Assembly (NCBI RefSeq): GCF_037325665.1
Contig: NC_090248.1
Coordinates: 17,788,580-17,852,579 of the forward strand
DNA length: 64,000 bases
Origin: Littorina saxatilis
Taxonomy: Eukaryota > Mollusca > Gastropoda > Littorinimorpha > Littorinidae
Direction of reading: 5' to 3'
A model generated the notes under the pieces. That model was given only the letters and a program-made list of their open reading frames with translations, did not search any database and was not told the origin of the DNA. The translations under genes and the position numbers were made by a program. Of the stretch, positions 27,795 through 40,600 are shown one piece after another; position 1 is the first letter of the stretch; every line of letters begins with the position of its first letter.

Positions 27795-28987
27795 GGTCAG
27801 TATTGTATCCTTAGCGGATTATGACTTTATTCAGTTATTCTGCAGAAAAGACAAATGCTGGAGAAAAACCGTTCTTTTCTGCAGCATTTCTGCATAATGT
27901 CATCTTTCGCCGAAGCAGCGTTTTTTTCTGCAGCAAAACATTTTACTGCAGTAAAATTGAAATCAAGAATGCTGCAGTAAAACGGTGCTGTTGTTTTACT
28001 GCAGAAAACCTGTTTACATTTTTTCTGCAGCATTTTGTACTGGCTCTTGGCGGATTATGACATTATTCAGTTATTCTAGAGAAAAACCGAAATGCTGGAG
28101 AAAAACTGTCTTTTCTGCAGCATTTCTGCATAATGTCATTTTTCGCCAAAGCAACGTTTTTTACTGCAGTAAAACAGTTTTTCTGAAGCATAATGCTTAC
28201 TTGGTTTTCTGCAGCATTATTGCGATTAACTTTTTCTTCAGAATGGTCTGTGACAGTTTTTCTGGAGAAAAACGAACGACCTTGTAAAATAGCGTTTGTA
28301 TTCGTCGCCCCCTGGGATAGTATAATAGTTTGTAACTATTGGTAATTCTGGATGAGTCCATCTCTCGACAGAGGGGGGCTCGCGTGCTCCAACATTATAA
28401 TGAGCCAGTACAAAATGCTGCAAAAAAAGTGTAAACAGGTTTTCTGCAGTAAAACAACAGCACCGTTTTACTGCAGCATTCTTGATTTCAATTTTACTGC
28501 AGTAAAATGTTTTGCTCCAGAAAAACCCGTTGCTTCGGCGAAAGATGACATTATGCAGAAATGCTGCAGAAAAGACAGTTTTTCTCCAGCATTTCTGTTT
28601 TTCTGCAGAATAACTGAATAATGCCAAAATGCTGAAGAAAAAGTGTAAACTCCAATAGTTTGTAACTATTGGTAATTCTGGATGAGTCCATCTCTCGACA
28701 GAGGGGGGCTCGCGTGCTCCAACATTATAATGAGCCAGTACAAAATGCTGCAAAAAAAGTGTAAACAGGTTTTCTCCAATAAAACAACATCACCGTTTTA
28801 CTGCAGCATTCTTAATTTCAATTTTACTGCAGTAAAACTGTTTTACTGCAGAAAATAACGTTGCTCTCGCGAAAGATTACAGACATTATGCAGAAATGCT
28901 GCAGAAACAAACAGTTTTTCTCCAACATTTCTGTTTTTCTGCAGAATAACTGAATAAAGTCATACTCCGTTAAGGATAGTATTGACC
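27795..28987. mobile_element. 1.2 kb fold-back element of CTGCAG palindromes
   Basis: Inverted ends GGTCARTAYT...ATCCTTARCGGA...ATTCAGTTATTCTGCAG. The right half is a 329 bp tandem duplication (28324-28652 and 28653-about 28963); the left half (27820-28040, then a second partial at 28055-28200) is its inverted copy. TTTACTGCAGTAAA and TTTCTGCAGCA recur throughout. No ORF of substance. Confidence 0.75.
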
Positions 28988-29300
28988 ATGGCGAGGTTTG
29001 ATCAAGAGAAGAAATTAAAAAGAATTAAGACTGCCCTGAATAGCCAATAGCATTTACCAAAGCGTTAGTGATGTTTTCAAAGGGTAAAATTTAAATGACA
29101 ATGGCACAATATGAGGGACTTACACACACATACACATACACATACACACACAGTGACACTGACACACACACCAAACAAAAAAAGCAGTACATGTAGGAGA
29201 AAGAAAGAAAAGGCCACTGAACAGCCAAACTATTTGAAAAACGTCCAATCAAACCATCAACACATTCACTGAAAGACAAATATGTTTATAGGCTAAAAAC
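28988..29300. other. Intergenic, no gene seen
   Basis: AT-rich spacer with a CA-rich patch (29123-29168), downstream of EFCAB10. Confidence 0.4.
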
Positions 29301-29306
29301 TTTATT
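29301..29306 (-). terminator. EFCAB10 poly(A) signal
   Basis: AATAAA on the minus strand, 215 bp past the TAG and before T-rich sequence. It is the first canonical signal after the stop codon. Confidence 0.6.
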
Positions 29307-29520
29307 GATGGCCATATCTTACAATACTGATGAGTTCCCTTTCATGAATACAGCTGACTTCCTCAGCAGAGCTTTGTACACTTTAAGAAGATTTGTTGTC
29401 CATGCGAATGGTCACATTTCTGGTTCAGCACACGAGTGCATCCACTCCAGAAAAAGTAGCCATGGATGAAAGATGAACAAAATGTTTGTTGCAAAAACAT
29501 TTTCTAGAGCAAAGTTTGTC

Positions 29521-29575
29521 CTAGTGTCCTTCGTTTTCAGCAAAGGTTGCAGACGCTCGAACTAGTCCATCTTTT
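29521..29575 (-). CDS. EFCAB10: EFCAB10 exon 4 (C-terminus and stop)
   Basis: Acceptor ACGATTGCAG. Encodes KDGLVRASATFAENEGH followed by TAG. The 3' UTR probably runs to about 29285. Confidence 0.85.
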
Positions 29576-30825
29576 CTGCAATCGTAAAAGAACACTGTAA
29601 GTAATACATTCTCAAGAAAGATTTTTCAAATCAATGACATATCTAATCCTGTTTAAGTTTTGTGATAGTTTGTGTTGTTTTGTGTTTGTTTTTGTGATAT
29701 TGGGAGGTTCCTTCTGGAACATCCATTTAAAAAAAAATGTAATCCTAATCTGAACTGACTCTAGTCTGCTCCTGATTTTCATTCTAACCGAAAGACTTTG
29801 TGATGACTTAACTGTTGAATAACGATTACACGATAATCCAACAAAATGGTGATCAAAAGCAAGAATGGTTAGTTATTGGGATGTTTAAAGGCCCTCCTGT
29901 GAACCATCAGTTTCTGGCCAGTGACACCCGTCAGGCTTTTACATCTACATGTAGTACATTTCTTAACATCCTTTCGTTTACACACTTACCGCTAGAGAAC
30001 ACCCTAGGTGCCCTCCATAGAAAGCGAGCACTTTTTTTTTAAAGAATTAATTTTGAGTGGATGTGTAGCATGTGTGGATCCGACGCCTCGTTTTGACGCC
30101 AGACCTCACTTTTAAAATCTAAATAATTAATTGACAGTTTGTGAGACAAATGTTGTTAAAACACGAAAAAATTCTTTTATCATCAAGACAAAGTCAATAC
30201 AGTTTGAAGTTTTGAAAGTTTGAAAGTAGCGAGCCGGGATGTATGTTAAGCGAGATTGGTTACTGAGTTGACTGGTGCGTGTAAGATGCAGCTCTTTTCA
30301 TTTTATGATGGGGAAGTAAGGTACTGTGCCAGTGTTGAACATACTGCCACCATTAAAGAGTGGTCTGGAGACATGGTGAAATACACAAATGGTCTAATGA
30401 TACCAATGACTTACGCCTCTCTGACGAATGTGTCCATGTTAATCCTGTCCACATCATGGCCTATAGGTTCCTGGTCAAAGTCTTTGATGCCCAAGGTGAC
30501 CAGAGCTGCAACACAAGGAAATAGTTGTGATAATATCAGCGCTTTTTGTTTCTTAACAACAGCATCTGCTGACTACATTCTCAGTTTAAACAAAAAGAAC
30601 TTCATATATCAGCAATATCAGGGCTGTAGAATCTCTGACACAGACAACAAAGGGATATGTATTTCTTCCATGAAAGAGAAAGGTAACACTGCATTCTACC
30701 ATTTGAGTATTATAACTCTTTTAAATCAGTAAACTATAATGCATGATGGCTTTCAATGCTTTCAAAATCACAAGTGCGAGGCAATGTTTCTCAGGGTTGA
30801 TAAAATAATGTTCTCTTAACTCTGT

Positions 30826-30907
<82 letters not shown>

Positions 30908-33900
30908 TGTTTTAAGGAACCATTTCTTTTAAAGGCACAGTAAGCCTCCCGTAAACCATCACAAATACGGTCAGGCTTTTACACACAGTACAAACACCCT
31001 TTCATTTAAACACTCATCGATTGAGAACATCCTAGGTGCCCTCCGAAAAGAGCGAACAATTTTCAAAGAATTTATTTTTGCATGGTTTATCTTACCCCTG
31101 AGCCATCGTGAACCCGTGTGATCCAGTTTCCCTTTTTCACAATGTAGTCGTCAGTTAGTCATTTGAATGCGACTCGATGTGAGCTTATTTACAATAGCAC
31201 GTTTTTATGCACGAAACAAACGGCTGTGGTTCACAAGAACTCTAGCGATGGCTTTTGACTGTTGAGAGGAACGGCGATATGCACTGATAAACCGTCGTCT
31301 GCTACGACCCTTGCGTGACCCTGCTTCCGGGATTTTCTTTTTTCAAACTTTCACAACTTCGAATTGTACTGATCTTGTCTTGATGAAAAAAGAATTCTTT
31401 TATGATTAAAGAATGTTTGTGTAAGAAGCTGTCAATTTATTATTTCGATTTTAAAAGTTAGGTCTAGCACAAAAACGCACCACGGTCCAAAAACATTTTG
31501 ATAATCATCGATTCACGGCTATCGCCAGTTTACATCGATAGAATGAGACCCAAAGGGAAGTAACTCATGTTTGACCTGAGTTCAGGATGGGTCCAAAACG
31601 TGTTTGAGACAATCTGCAAAATTAATTCTTTAAAAATTGCTCGCTCTTTACGTAGGGCACTTATTATGTTCCCGTTTGGTGAGCGTTCAAATGGAAGGGT
31701 GTTTGTACTGTGTGTAAAAGCCTGACAGTATCTGTGATGGTTTACGGGAGGCTTACTGTCCGGGCGTGAATTCCGGTATTCATAACAGCCGTCCAGCACC
31801 AAAACGAGGCGCCATTGTTGTTGAGGACCAAGTCCACGAAAATAAATTCTTTGAAAATGTCTCACGCTCTACAGAAAGCAGCCAGGATGTTCCCGTTCGG
31901 TGAGCGTTCAAATGGAAGTATGCTTGTACTATATGTAGACGCTCGGGGAGCTCTGTGATGGTTTACGGGAGGCTTACTGTGCCTTTAATTAATTAGTTGT
32001 CAGAAAAGGGTCAACAGATATTTGTCTTGTCCTGACAAAATCTATGTCTGATTCCTGCATGTGTACCCAGGCCTTGTTGGAATAAGCTGACAAACCTGTG
32101 ACAGATACTCACCCTCTTTGTACTGTTGATGACTGATGAAACCACGCCCAGTTGGGTCCAGCATCCCAAATATGGAAGCAATGTTGCTCTCATCGAACAG
32201 ACAGGGTAGATCAAACTGTGTTGACTTAGACTTCTGTAGTCTTGTTAAAACATCAGTGATAAATGTTTTTGGATTTTCTGCAAAAGAGGATTTAGCCTCA
32301 TGTTGATCATAAAAATGTGTATAATGTGAACTGTTCTGACTATAATTAAACTTGTTTAAACAAGCAGTCTGCTTGTTCAATCGGCTTAAATCACAGTAAC
32401 AGTAAAACTATACTACACTTGATAATTCTTTGCAAGCTTTACATGGATATAATATAAGGAATAAAATGTTATTAATGGCCTCCCGTAAACCATCACAGAT
32501 ACTGTCAGGCTTTTACACACAGTACAACTACAAACACCCTTTCATTTAAACACTCACCGAACGGGAACATCCTAGGTGCCCTACGTAAAGAGCGAGCAAT
32601 TTTTAAAGAATCGGACCGTGGTGCGTTTTGGCGCTAGACCTAACTTTTAAAATCTAAATAATAAACTGCATGACAGCTTGTTACACAAACATTCTTAAAT
32701 CATAAAAGAATTCTTTTTTCATCAAGACAAGATCAGTACAATTCGAAGTTTTGAAAGTTTGAAAAAAGAAAAGCCCGGAAGCAGGGTCATGCAAGGTCGT
32801 AGTTCTCGTAGCAGACGATGGTTTATGCCTATTGCCAGTTCCTCTGAACAGTCAAAAGCCATCGCTAGAGTTCTTATGAACTACAGCCGTTTGTTTCGTG
32901 CATAGTCAGAGGTACATAATAACGTGCTATTGCAGATAAGCTCACATCGAGTCGCATTCAAATTACTAACTGACGACTACATTGTGAAAAAGGGAAACTG
33001 GATCACACGGGTTCACGATGGCTCAGGGGTAAGATAAACCACGCAAAAATAAATTCTTTGAAAATTGCTCGCTCAGTCTTTACGGAGGGCACCTAGGATG
33101 TTCTCAAGCGGTGAGTGTTTAAATGAAAGGGTGTTTGTACTGTGTGTAAAAGCCTGACAGAATATGTGATGGTTTACGGGAGGCTTGCTGTGCCTTTAAG
33201 CAAAATATGTTAGGAAGGCACTCATGCTGGTCCCCAGAGCATGTTCACTTGTCAGCAACTAACCTAAGGGGAACAACTCTTTTAAATACAGCAGCCAAAA
33301 CATTTGCACAGTGTTCTCCCTTCAGCAACATCTAAAAGTTTCTGTTAAAACCCTTTGATTTGAACTCCTCGAACACACAGTTCTTACAATAAGTATGCAC
33401 AAGTTTATGTGTTGAATGTAATTGTGTGTATCAATCTATAGGAGTCTGTTTGAAGAATTCAGGAAATGAGATTTCAAAGCTCATATTTTTGTTGTTGATT
33501 TTTTTGTTTTGTTTTGTTAGGGGTCAGATCCTGCTCATTCCAACTCTCCTTGTATGAGGATAGGAGGATAGGGATAATTCATATATATGCCTGTGAGGTC
33601 ACTCAAATAAAAGAGGATATTTTCATTCCCATTATTCTTCCTGTTCTGGGGTTGGGGAGAGAGAGCATTTCTAATGACTTGACTTGACTTGATCAGTGGT
33701 TGAGGCCCGTTGAGGACCTGTTCACCGTTCCAAAGTTAATGAAAAAATACACAAAAAGGTGGCAAACCTTGTGTCTGGAATCTGAAATTTCTACTGTTGA
33801 CATGCTTTATAGTCAATACAACAGAAGAACATTTTTCCTACTAAAAGATTTGTAAAGGGCTTGCTTGTATGTGAAGCTTATGAGTCCATATCAATAACAG

Positions 33901-34215
33901 ATGTGAATGGTAAAGAAATTCAGGCTACGCTTTTCATAAAACGTAATATTACTTTACATTCTTAACATGAATTTACCAGTGAGGTTTACACCTGGAAATA
34001 GGAAACACTTCTTTGTAGTAAGAAAGATCGTTACTTTTTTGTTCTACCAGGTAATCATTTTACAACCGTAGATTGAAAACATAAGTACCTGGTCGGGCGT
34101 AGATCAACTGAGATGTGAGATTATTAAACAAATCGAGGACACGGTGTCTTGTCAAGTATTCATCAGCTTCTTCTACGCGAGTTGGAGGCATACTTGGTGC
34201 TTCGTCGGCCGCCAT
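29521..34215 (-). CDS. EFCAB10: EFCAB10-like EF-hand domain protein, complete 4-exon gene
   Basis: Four minus-strand exons (34215-34089, 32277-32113, 30505-30415, 29575-29521) join with GT/AG sites and phases 1,1,2 into a 145-residue protein ending in TAG. Residues about 19-37 (EYLTRHRVLDLFNNLTSQL) form an RIIa/DPY-30-type dimerisation helix, and helix two follows with FITDVLTRLQ. An EF-hand lies at about 78-95, with loop D83-P-T-G-R-G-F-I-S-H-Q-Q. Loop position 12 is Gln rather than Glu, so calcium binding may be weak. The order RIIa-like helix, then FDESN...MLDPTGRGFIS, then ALVTLGI is the EFCAB10 pattern as I remember it. Family members are linked to cilia and sperm flagella. The exact role is not established from sequence. 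The ATG is the first in the transcript and sits in a YY1-like motif. Introns hold three related TTAA MITEs and a CA microsatellite. No defects are seen. Confidence 0.9.
29884..30240. mobile_element. Diverged TTAA MITE copy in EFCAB10 intron 3
   Basis: TTTAAAGGCCCTCCTGTGAACC...GAACACCCTAGGTGCCCTCC...AAAATCTAAATAATTAATTGACAG parallels the interior of 32476-33195. Right end lost. Confidence 0.65.
30415..30505 (-). CDS. EFCAB10: EFCAB10 exon 3 (residues 98-127)
   Basis: Acceptor TGTTGCAG, donor GTAAGT. Encodes ALVTLGIKDFDQEP then GHDVDRINMDTFVREA. Both phases agree with the neighbouring exons. Confidence 0.9.
30826..30906. repeat. CA microsatellite in EFCAB10 intron 2
   Basis: About 80 bp of perfect (CA)n. 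Confidence 0.97.
30933..31984. mobile_element. TTAA MITE, composite copy, inverted, EFCAB10 intron 2
   Basis: TTAA at 30929-30932 and 31985-31988. It is the reverse-orientation counterpart of 7227-8234, with the same internal nested end (about 31740-31765). Confidence 0.85.
32113..32277 (-). CDS. EFCAB10: EFCAB10 exon 2 (residues 43-97, EF-hand loop)
   Basis: Acceptor TCTTTTGCAG precedes 32277. The split codon gives E43, then NPKTFITDVLTRLQ, LPCLFDESNIASIF and GMLDPTGRGFISHQQYKE. Donor is GTGAGT. Confidence 0.92.
32476..33195. mobile_element. TTAA MITE in EFCAB10 intron 1
   Basis: TTAA at 32472-32475 and 33196-33199. The left end lacks about 9 bp of the AGGCACAGTAAGCC terminus. Confidence 0.8.
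34089..34215 (-). CDS. EFCAB10: EFCAB10 exon 1 (residues 1-42)
   Basis: ATG reads MAADEAPSMPPTRVEEADEY and continues through the first RIIa-like helix to ...LIYARP. Donor GTACTTATG begins at 34088 (phase 1). Confidence 0.9.
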
Positions 34216-34679
34216 CTTGTTTTCGTAATTTCCATGGATATTCCGCCGTCGAGATTTGCGTGAAAGTAATATAAATTGTAGAATTGTGTTTCATTACAGT
34301 TGAGTGAGTCAAAATATGTAAGTCATGTTACGATTTTGAATATTTGTGCCCCATAAAATCATCAGAAACCTGTACTCGAAGGAAATCTATTTAGGGTACA
34401 AGTAAAGGATTTTATGACAGATCAAACAAGTTAAAAATACACTTTCTCAAAATATTACTTCAAAATAAACAAACATAGTGGTAGTAAAGTTTGATATCAA
34501 TTGAATAATTTATAATCTTATTGGTCATTCTAATTGCATAAGTATTAAAATAAAACTTTACTCCAACGACAGAACCTCTTTTTCTCTCCCGGAAACTGCC
34601 CCAATGCATGCACGCTGCGCATGCTCGTCGCTGAAGACGCTTTGGTAGCGGATCGATTGTTTTTCGAACAGCGGGGAAG
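34208..34679. promoter_or_regulatory. Bidirectional promoter between EFCAB10 and MDM1
   Basis: The two start codons (34215 minus, 34680 plus) lie 464 bp apart, head to head. Visible motifs: a YY1-type AAGATGGCGGC on the minus strand over the EFCAB10 ATG (34208-34218); an ETS-like CCGGAA near 34600; an NRF1-like TGCGCATGC at 34616-34624; an inverted CCAAT box (ATTGG) near 34521. There is no TATA box at a useful distance. I saw no clear RFX X-box, which would have been the expected ciliary-gene signal. Confidence 0.6.
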
Positions 34680-34697
34680 ATGCCTGCAAAAGGAAAG
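34680..34697 (+). CDS. MDM1: MDM1 exon 1 (MPAKGK)
   Basis: Only 18 coding bases follow the ATG. The donor GTCTGT is weak but in phase 0, matching exon 2. The very short first coding segment resembles the vertebrate start (MPVRFKGLSEY). Confidence 0.75.
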
Positions 34698-37600
34698 GTC
34701 TGTTACATTACTCATGGATTAGTCTGTTCGTTGTATGGAGATGCATTCGTTTGAGAGTAAACATGCCTGTGTTGTAGGATAGGTTGGTTAAGATTGGAAT
34801 ATGTCAGTGCCTCCTAGAGTCCTACGGTATTTTGAAAGTTGCGGGTATACATGTTGAGACACATCCGAAGTAGTGTTTACAGTTACTAGTCGCTCAAAAT
34901 GAAACTTGTGCTGAAGTGTGGCGCGAAGCTTAAAGATATAGATTTGCGATGACGAGCCAGAGGCGTATAACTACCGCGTGCGCGGTGAAATTCTGTAACC
35001 TTTCCAGCTGGCCTAGGGTATGAGCACGGTTCCAGTCGCAAGAATCTGCATAGCTCCTAATCAAGTTTGTGCTAATCATCAGTAAAAATAAAATAAAATT
35101 TATAAAGAGATGAAGTAGTCTTGCAAATCCCATTTTATCCTTCTCTTTTCCAGGACAACCCTGAATGCTCGTGGAAGCACAGTGCTCTAGTGCAGTCTTA
35201 CTTTAAAAAAAAAAGGTTGTTTAACCATTACACATTACCCGCTATTACGAGCTAGTCGTGTGACAGAGAGTTTTCTTGCACACGAGACTGTAGATGTTTC
35301 ACGACGGCTTTAGCCGGAGTGAAACAGCAGCAGTCGAGTGTGCAAGAACACTCTCTGTCACACGACTAGCTCGTAATGGCGATTATGTCTCACAGCTTCA
35401 ACAGAGGAGAGAACAAACACGTTTTGCGTACTCACGCTTGATAAACCTAAACACAGGAGCAGCCATTGTGGAGAGATCTACTTTTTGACGAAAGTGAACG
35501 AACAACTATGAATGACGTCTCGGTATATGTGAATGACGTCACAGTCATCGTCACAGTCTGTATCTTTTGAAGCATTCCATTTTTCATGACGTCTTTCTGT
35601 GTCTGCATCCGCGAAATGTTTGTTCTTTCCGGGGTCTTTGTCATCTATGTTCAGAACTCTGTCCTTCTAGTTTCAGACTAACAGGCCTCCTGAACGAGCC
35701 ACTTTCCAAGGAAAGCTAAACTCGCGTATGGAAACAGTACTGTAGTCTGGGATGCCGTTTTCAGTATTCTCAGCGTTGAAGAATTTGTAAAGAGAAGACA
35801 CGACAACAGCAGGAGAAATAAAAGTCGTGTGTGCATTTTGGGGCTTTTGGAGGGACGATTTCGAGTTTGAATCCGTTCTTGCACATGCTCCAAAGCGTGT
35901 AACATACAATCTTGCACACGTTTGCTTTAGTAGTGGCAAAGAAGGAAAGCGTGTGACATTTACAAATTACAGGGATGTTGCTACACATTTTTGTGAATCA
36001 GACAAATCTCCTGACCTCATCAACATGAATAGGACATTTGACTCTAACAAAATTCCAAGCTCATTCATAGCAAAGTGTGTGGGATGAATATCTAACGAGA
36101 GCTGCGAAGACTCAATGTTCCAAGTTCTCGCGACATTCAATTTTCAAAGCAGAACAAAGAGCATGTGGGACAGATATCTTGAAAGAGTTGCTCAGACTCC
36201 TAAGTGGTGTATTGACAATCACCTGTTTCATAGCGACTCACTGGATGGCTATAGGTTTTTTGAGAGAACAGACAAGAAAAAAAACTATGACTGCAGTGCT
36301 CAGGGCCTCACATCCATGAGAGGTAGCAAAAACAAATCAATAGGACATTTTTTTCCCGTAACAAAACATAAATATAATTAAACTTGACTAGTTCGAGCAA
36401 CAGCCCCATCAAAGATTTGAATTTTGTCATCGGCAAACACTCCTGTACCATCCAGTCAGCAGCTTTGACTGCCCTTTTCTTGTTTTGTCAGCTGTCGGGT
36501 TTCAACTATCTCCTTGTCTCTCTGGAGAGATGGCACTTGCACACTAACAGCATGGTCTTTGGTTTCTTGATGATCGGTAAGGGCCGATTTGCGAAAGTTC
36601 GAACAGCCAACGGTAAAAGTGTTGGACTTGTCTGTCACTGTGTGCTGACATGAGGTGCAAAACATAAGTTTCCTCTCTGGGTCGTGCGACACCCACGGGA
36701 ATGATGTCGCCCAGCTTGAGACGAAGTTACGCGTGGGGGTGAGGGAGGGGGTAGTGTCTTTCTTTGGCTCCGATGTTTGACTATCGCGATGGACATTCTC
36801 ACCTGGGCGATCGGGCTCTAACTGCTCTGGGGCTGGAGGAAGCTCAGTTTCCGTGCTACTGACAGATGATGAGGGAAGGGACTTGAAGTGTAATTTCTTC
36901 TGTCCCTTTTCTGGGATCAGTTTTCGTTTAGGCGGCATGTTTGTTATTTTCGGGGAAAGCGCGAAGGGAGGCAACTCTCAACTGGCTTCGAGCATTCCGA
37001 GTTGCGAGCCTTGGAAACTCTTTGGTACTAGAGGCACAAAGTGTCTAATTTCGTCTGCTACACATCGCTTCGCAATACATCGATAAAATAGCATTCAAAC
37101 TACTGTAAATTGAGAAGTACTGACGATGTCCGGATCAAATGATAGAATAATCTGACATTGACCACTTTGTGAAAAAAACCAATATGACATTTGTTCTCCT
37201 GCATGAAAAATGTATGGGACATTTGAAAAAAATATTCTCCGATGTCCGACGTGGATGTGAGGCCCTGAGTGCTGGAAATGTTATTTGTTGACTGTTCACT
37301 GAGAGCTCTTTTATTATTATTATTATTATTATATGAAGTCTTATATCGCGCGCGTATCTCCAGACTCGGACTCAAGGCGCAGGGATCTATTTATGCCGTG
37401 TGAGATGGAATTTTTTACACAATACATCACGCATTCACATCGACCAGCAGATCGCAGCCATTTCGGCGCATATCCTACTTTTCACGGCCTATTATTCCAA
37501 GTCACACAGGTGTTTTGGTGGACATTTTTTATCTATGCCTATACAATTTTGCCAGGAAAGACCCTTTTGTCAATCGTGGGATCTTTAACGTGCACACCCC

Positions 37601-40600
37601 AATGTAGTGTACACGATGTCAAGCAGTCACATTTAATTCTTGCCTTCTACTTCTAGCATAAAATTGTTCCAGATACCCTCGCCCAGCAAGCAGCTAGCTT
37701 ACTAATAGTAGCAAGCATTGCTTGCCTGCATTGACGGACTGAGATTGTGTCCATTTGTCATTCTCGGAGTATCAGAAAAGCTTAGATACAAACATTATCA
37801 CTGGTCTCTTTCCTTTCCATTGGAATCATTCCATTTATTGATTTAAAGTAGTTGTGTGCATTTAAAGAAAACAGATTGAGTTTGCAAATTATATAGATAT
37901 TTTTGCACTGATTTCATTTCAATGTTGAATTTGTTTGCAGGAATCGGAGTACAAGACTCATTTTAAATGGCTCGAGTCGTTCCGTGGCAAAGGGTTTAAA
38001 CCCGAACCAGAGCAGATGGCTCCACCTGCTGGACTGGGTTCTGTCTTTATCAGTGCGTCTTGTTCGCATGCTGAATATTTTGTGTGTTACATTCTAGTCT
38101 TGTTGTCAATGTCCCATGTTAGTTGCTATGTGTTGTCAATGTTATTACACTGACATCTGCTAACTCTACAGTGCTACCATGGGACATATTGCTGCCTCAT
38201 GTAACTATAAGTGTAAACAGAATGGTTGTTAGCTATGATATTACTCATGCAGAATAGCTTAATGCATGACATGACCTAATAATAGGCTAACCTCTTTTTA
38301 AATACTGTTGCTTTTAACAGTGGAACCCCTTATTTAAGATCAACGCTTCCCCTTCATAAGACACAGATTTGGTCAGATTTCAGCTCATAAGTTCTGTAAA
38401 TTTACCTCCATTTAAAACTCTCACCATGTTAAGACCAGCTATTCTTTGATTTTTGGTGGTCTTATAAGGTGGTTCCACTGTATCGCTTTAACGGGTCTTA
38501 CGTTCTATAAGGTGTATGGTGTTTTACGTCTGGCAGACAGACTAGTTCACTTTCTTCTGTCCACATTGTGTACAAACAGCTGTCTTAATCAGAAGCACTG
38601 CAATTGTGTTTTCAAGTATTCCTTTGTTTCATTCAGAATCAGAAGGTCTAGAGCTGAAGAAGTCATAATGCTTCCTTTCCCTCATGAAAGTGAGAGGGTG
38701 TCAAGCAAAAATTACATCCTTTGAGATGCTTTAATTGGTGAAAAAACAGAAAAATCTGTGTATTGAAGAACCGACAAGCAACACATTTTTTTTAGGTAGT
38801 TCCGTAACATCAAAGCAGTCTGGTTGCTGCAGCTAGTCTGGTTGCAGAAGACAGTTGATACAGCTGAATGATGCAGAAGAAAGGGAACTATTTTGTGCAT
38901 GTGCTCAAGCTTCACCTTGTATTTTTTCCTGCTTGTATGTAATCACCCTCTGCTAGTGATTCATCATAGTATATCTTCCAGGCAGATATGGCATTCCAGC
39001 CCAGGTTCCCACGACAGGAGGGGATTTGGATTGCAGGCAATTTATGATTCAGTTGTTTAACGTGACATATTAATTACTTTCCAAACCTCCATGCTTTTGG
39101 ACATGTCGTTGCTTATGATGATAATTTTGGACATTAATATTAAGTTTGGTGTGGAAAAAAAAAATGTATTCGTTTTTGAGGCTTCAAAGTTACTTGCCTG
39201 GGATGGTCTCTTTTTCTGTGAAAATTCTGGAAAAGATTTTCAAAACTTATTTTCACAAGGAGTGTTTCATGTGAATCTCAAAGCTGTTGCAGAAAATAAA
39301 GAATCATGTAGGAAAATAATTGCAATGGATTTTTATTTTAGTGGCTGTATCTTAGAATCTGAATATCTGTCTGCTGTCAAAATATGGAGTGATAGTAAAA
39401 CAATGTTCTGTAAGGAGCTCATGGTTATTTATTTATTTTTTTTTCAAATGAAAAAACTAATCACACTCACAGTGATATTCCTGACACAAAATAAAGTAGA
39501 TCCCATAACCAGTCCTTTCCCTTGTGTGCAGAAAGCATGGAGGTTGCAAGCAAAAAAAATGATGATGACTTTAGCACGACTTTAAAGAGCATTGGTTTGA
39601 CTGCCTTGCAGGGTGGAGAAGATGGGAATCAAGGGTACGGTGTTTCCCAACGGTCAGCTCCCTGGGCTGGGGTCCCCTCTGGCTCAATTGGTACCTATCT
39701 GCGTTGTCACTCCTGTAGATGTGCTCTCATGCACCTGCTTTCTCCTTCTGTGCACACATATACATTTCACGTCTAACCTAGCTTTCATACTTTGCTAGCA
39801 TCACTTGATTAACTCAGTAGATCTAAACTTTTAAGAGTGAGCATCTTTGACATTATTGCACTGAGGGGTCTGTGTAGGTATGCATGCACATGCGTCTGTA
39901 GGTAATGATGTAGTTTGTGTTTGTATTCTGATAGAATGTGTAGAATGCATGCCTTCGTGTGTATGGTGGTTTGCACTTTTAACAGACATGAATGGGTAGA
40001 TTCGTATCATTTAAAATAATACTTGTGATAGGTGTACATCACTTTGATTGTTTTACAAAATTGTTCCCAGTATTATACTCACTGGTAGGCTGCCTCTGGC
40101 CTCTCTGTACACCAGATCTAGTGATTAGACACAGATATTAGTGTTGTATGACTAACTGGTCTTATATATATACCGGTATGCTGTTTCTTTCATAACAATT
40201 ATGTAAATGCAGGCATCAAGATACAGTTTTCAGGTTATTTGAGTACTTTGTGTTTAAAATTCATTGCTATGCTTTGAAATATTGGACAGATGTACATGTA
40301 TGCTTATTCTAATTTTGACTGGGACAATATTTCAAGATAAGTAAGCTATGTTTTTAGCTGTACACTTCTTTTAAATCTATTTTGATTAAATAAATGTATT
40401 GGTAATGTCATAGACTCATACTTGTGTCACAATGTATCCATAGGCCCTTGTGCGGAGCCACCACTTCAGCATAAGAAGAGGGTGGAGGGACCCCGAACGT
40501 CCCTATCAATCAACTTGGACGATGGAAATTATCCAGCTACGGATGAATTCGCTATTCTTGGGCAACATGAGAAGTTTGCTCCAAATGTGCGTTACTCACT

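Noticed and set aside
32042-32380. Reading the full 112-residue ORF as an EFCAB10 piece
   Set aside because: Only 32277-32113 is exon; the rest crosses a clear acceptor and a GTGAGT donor.
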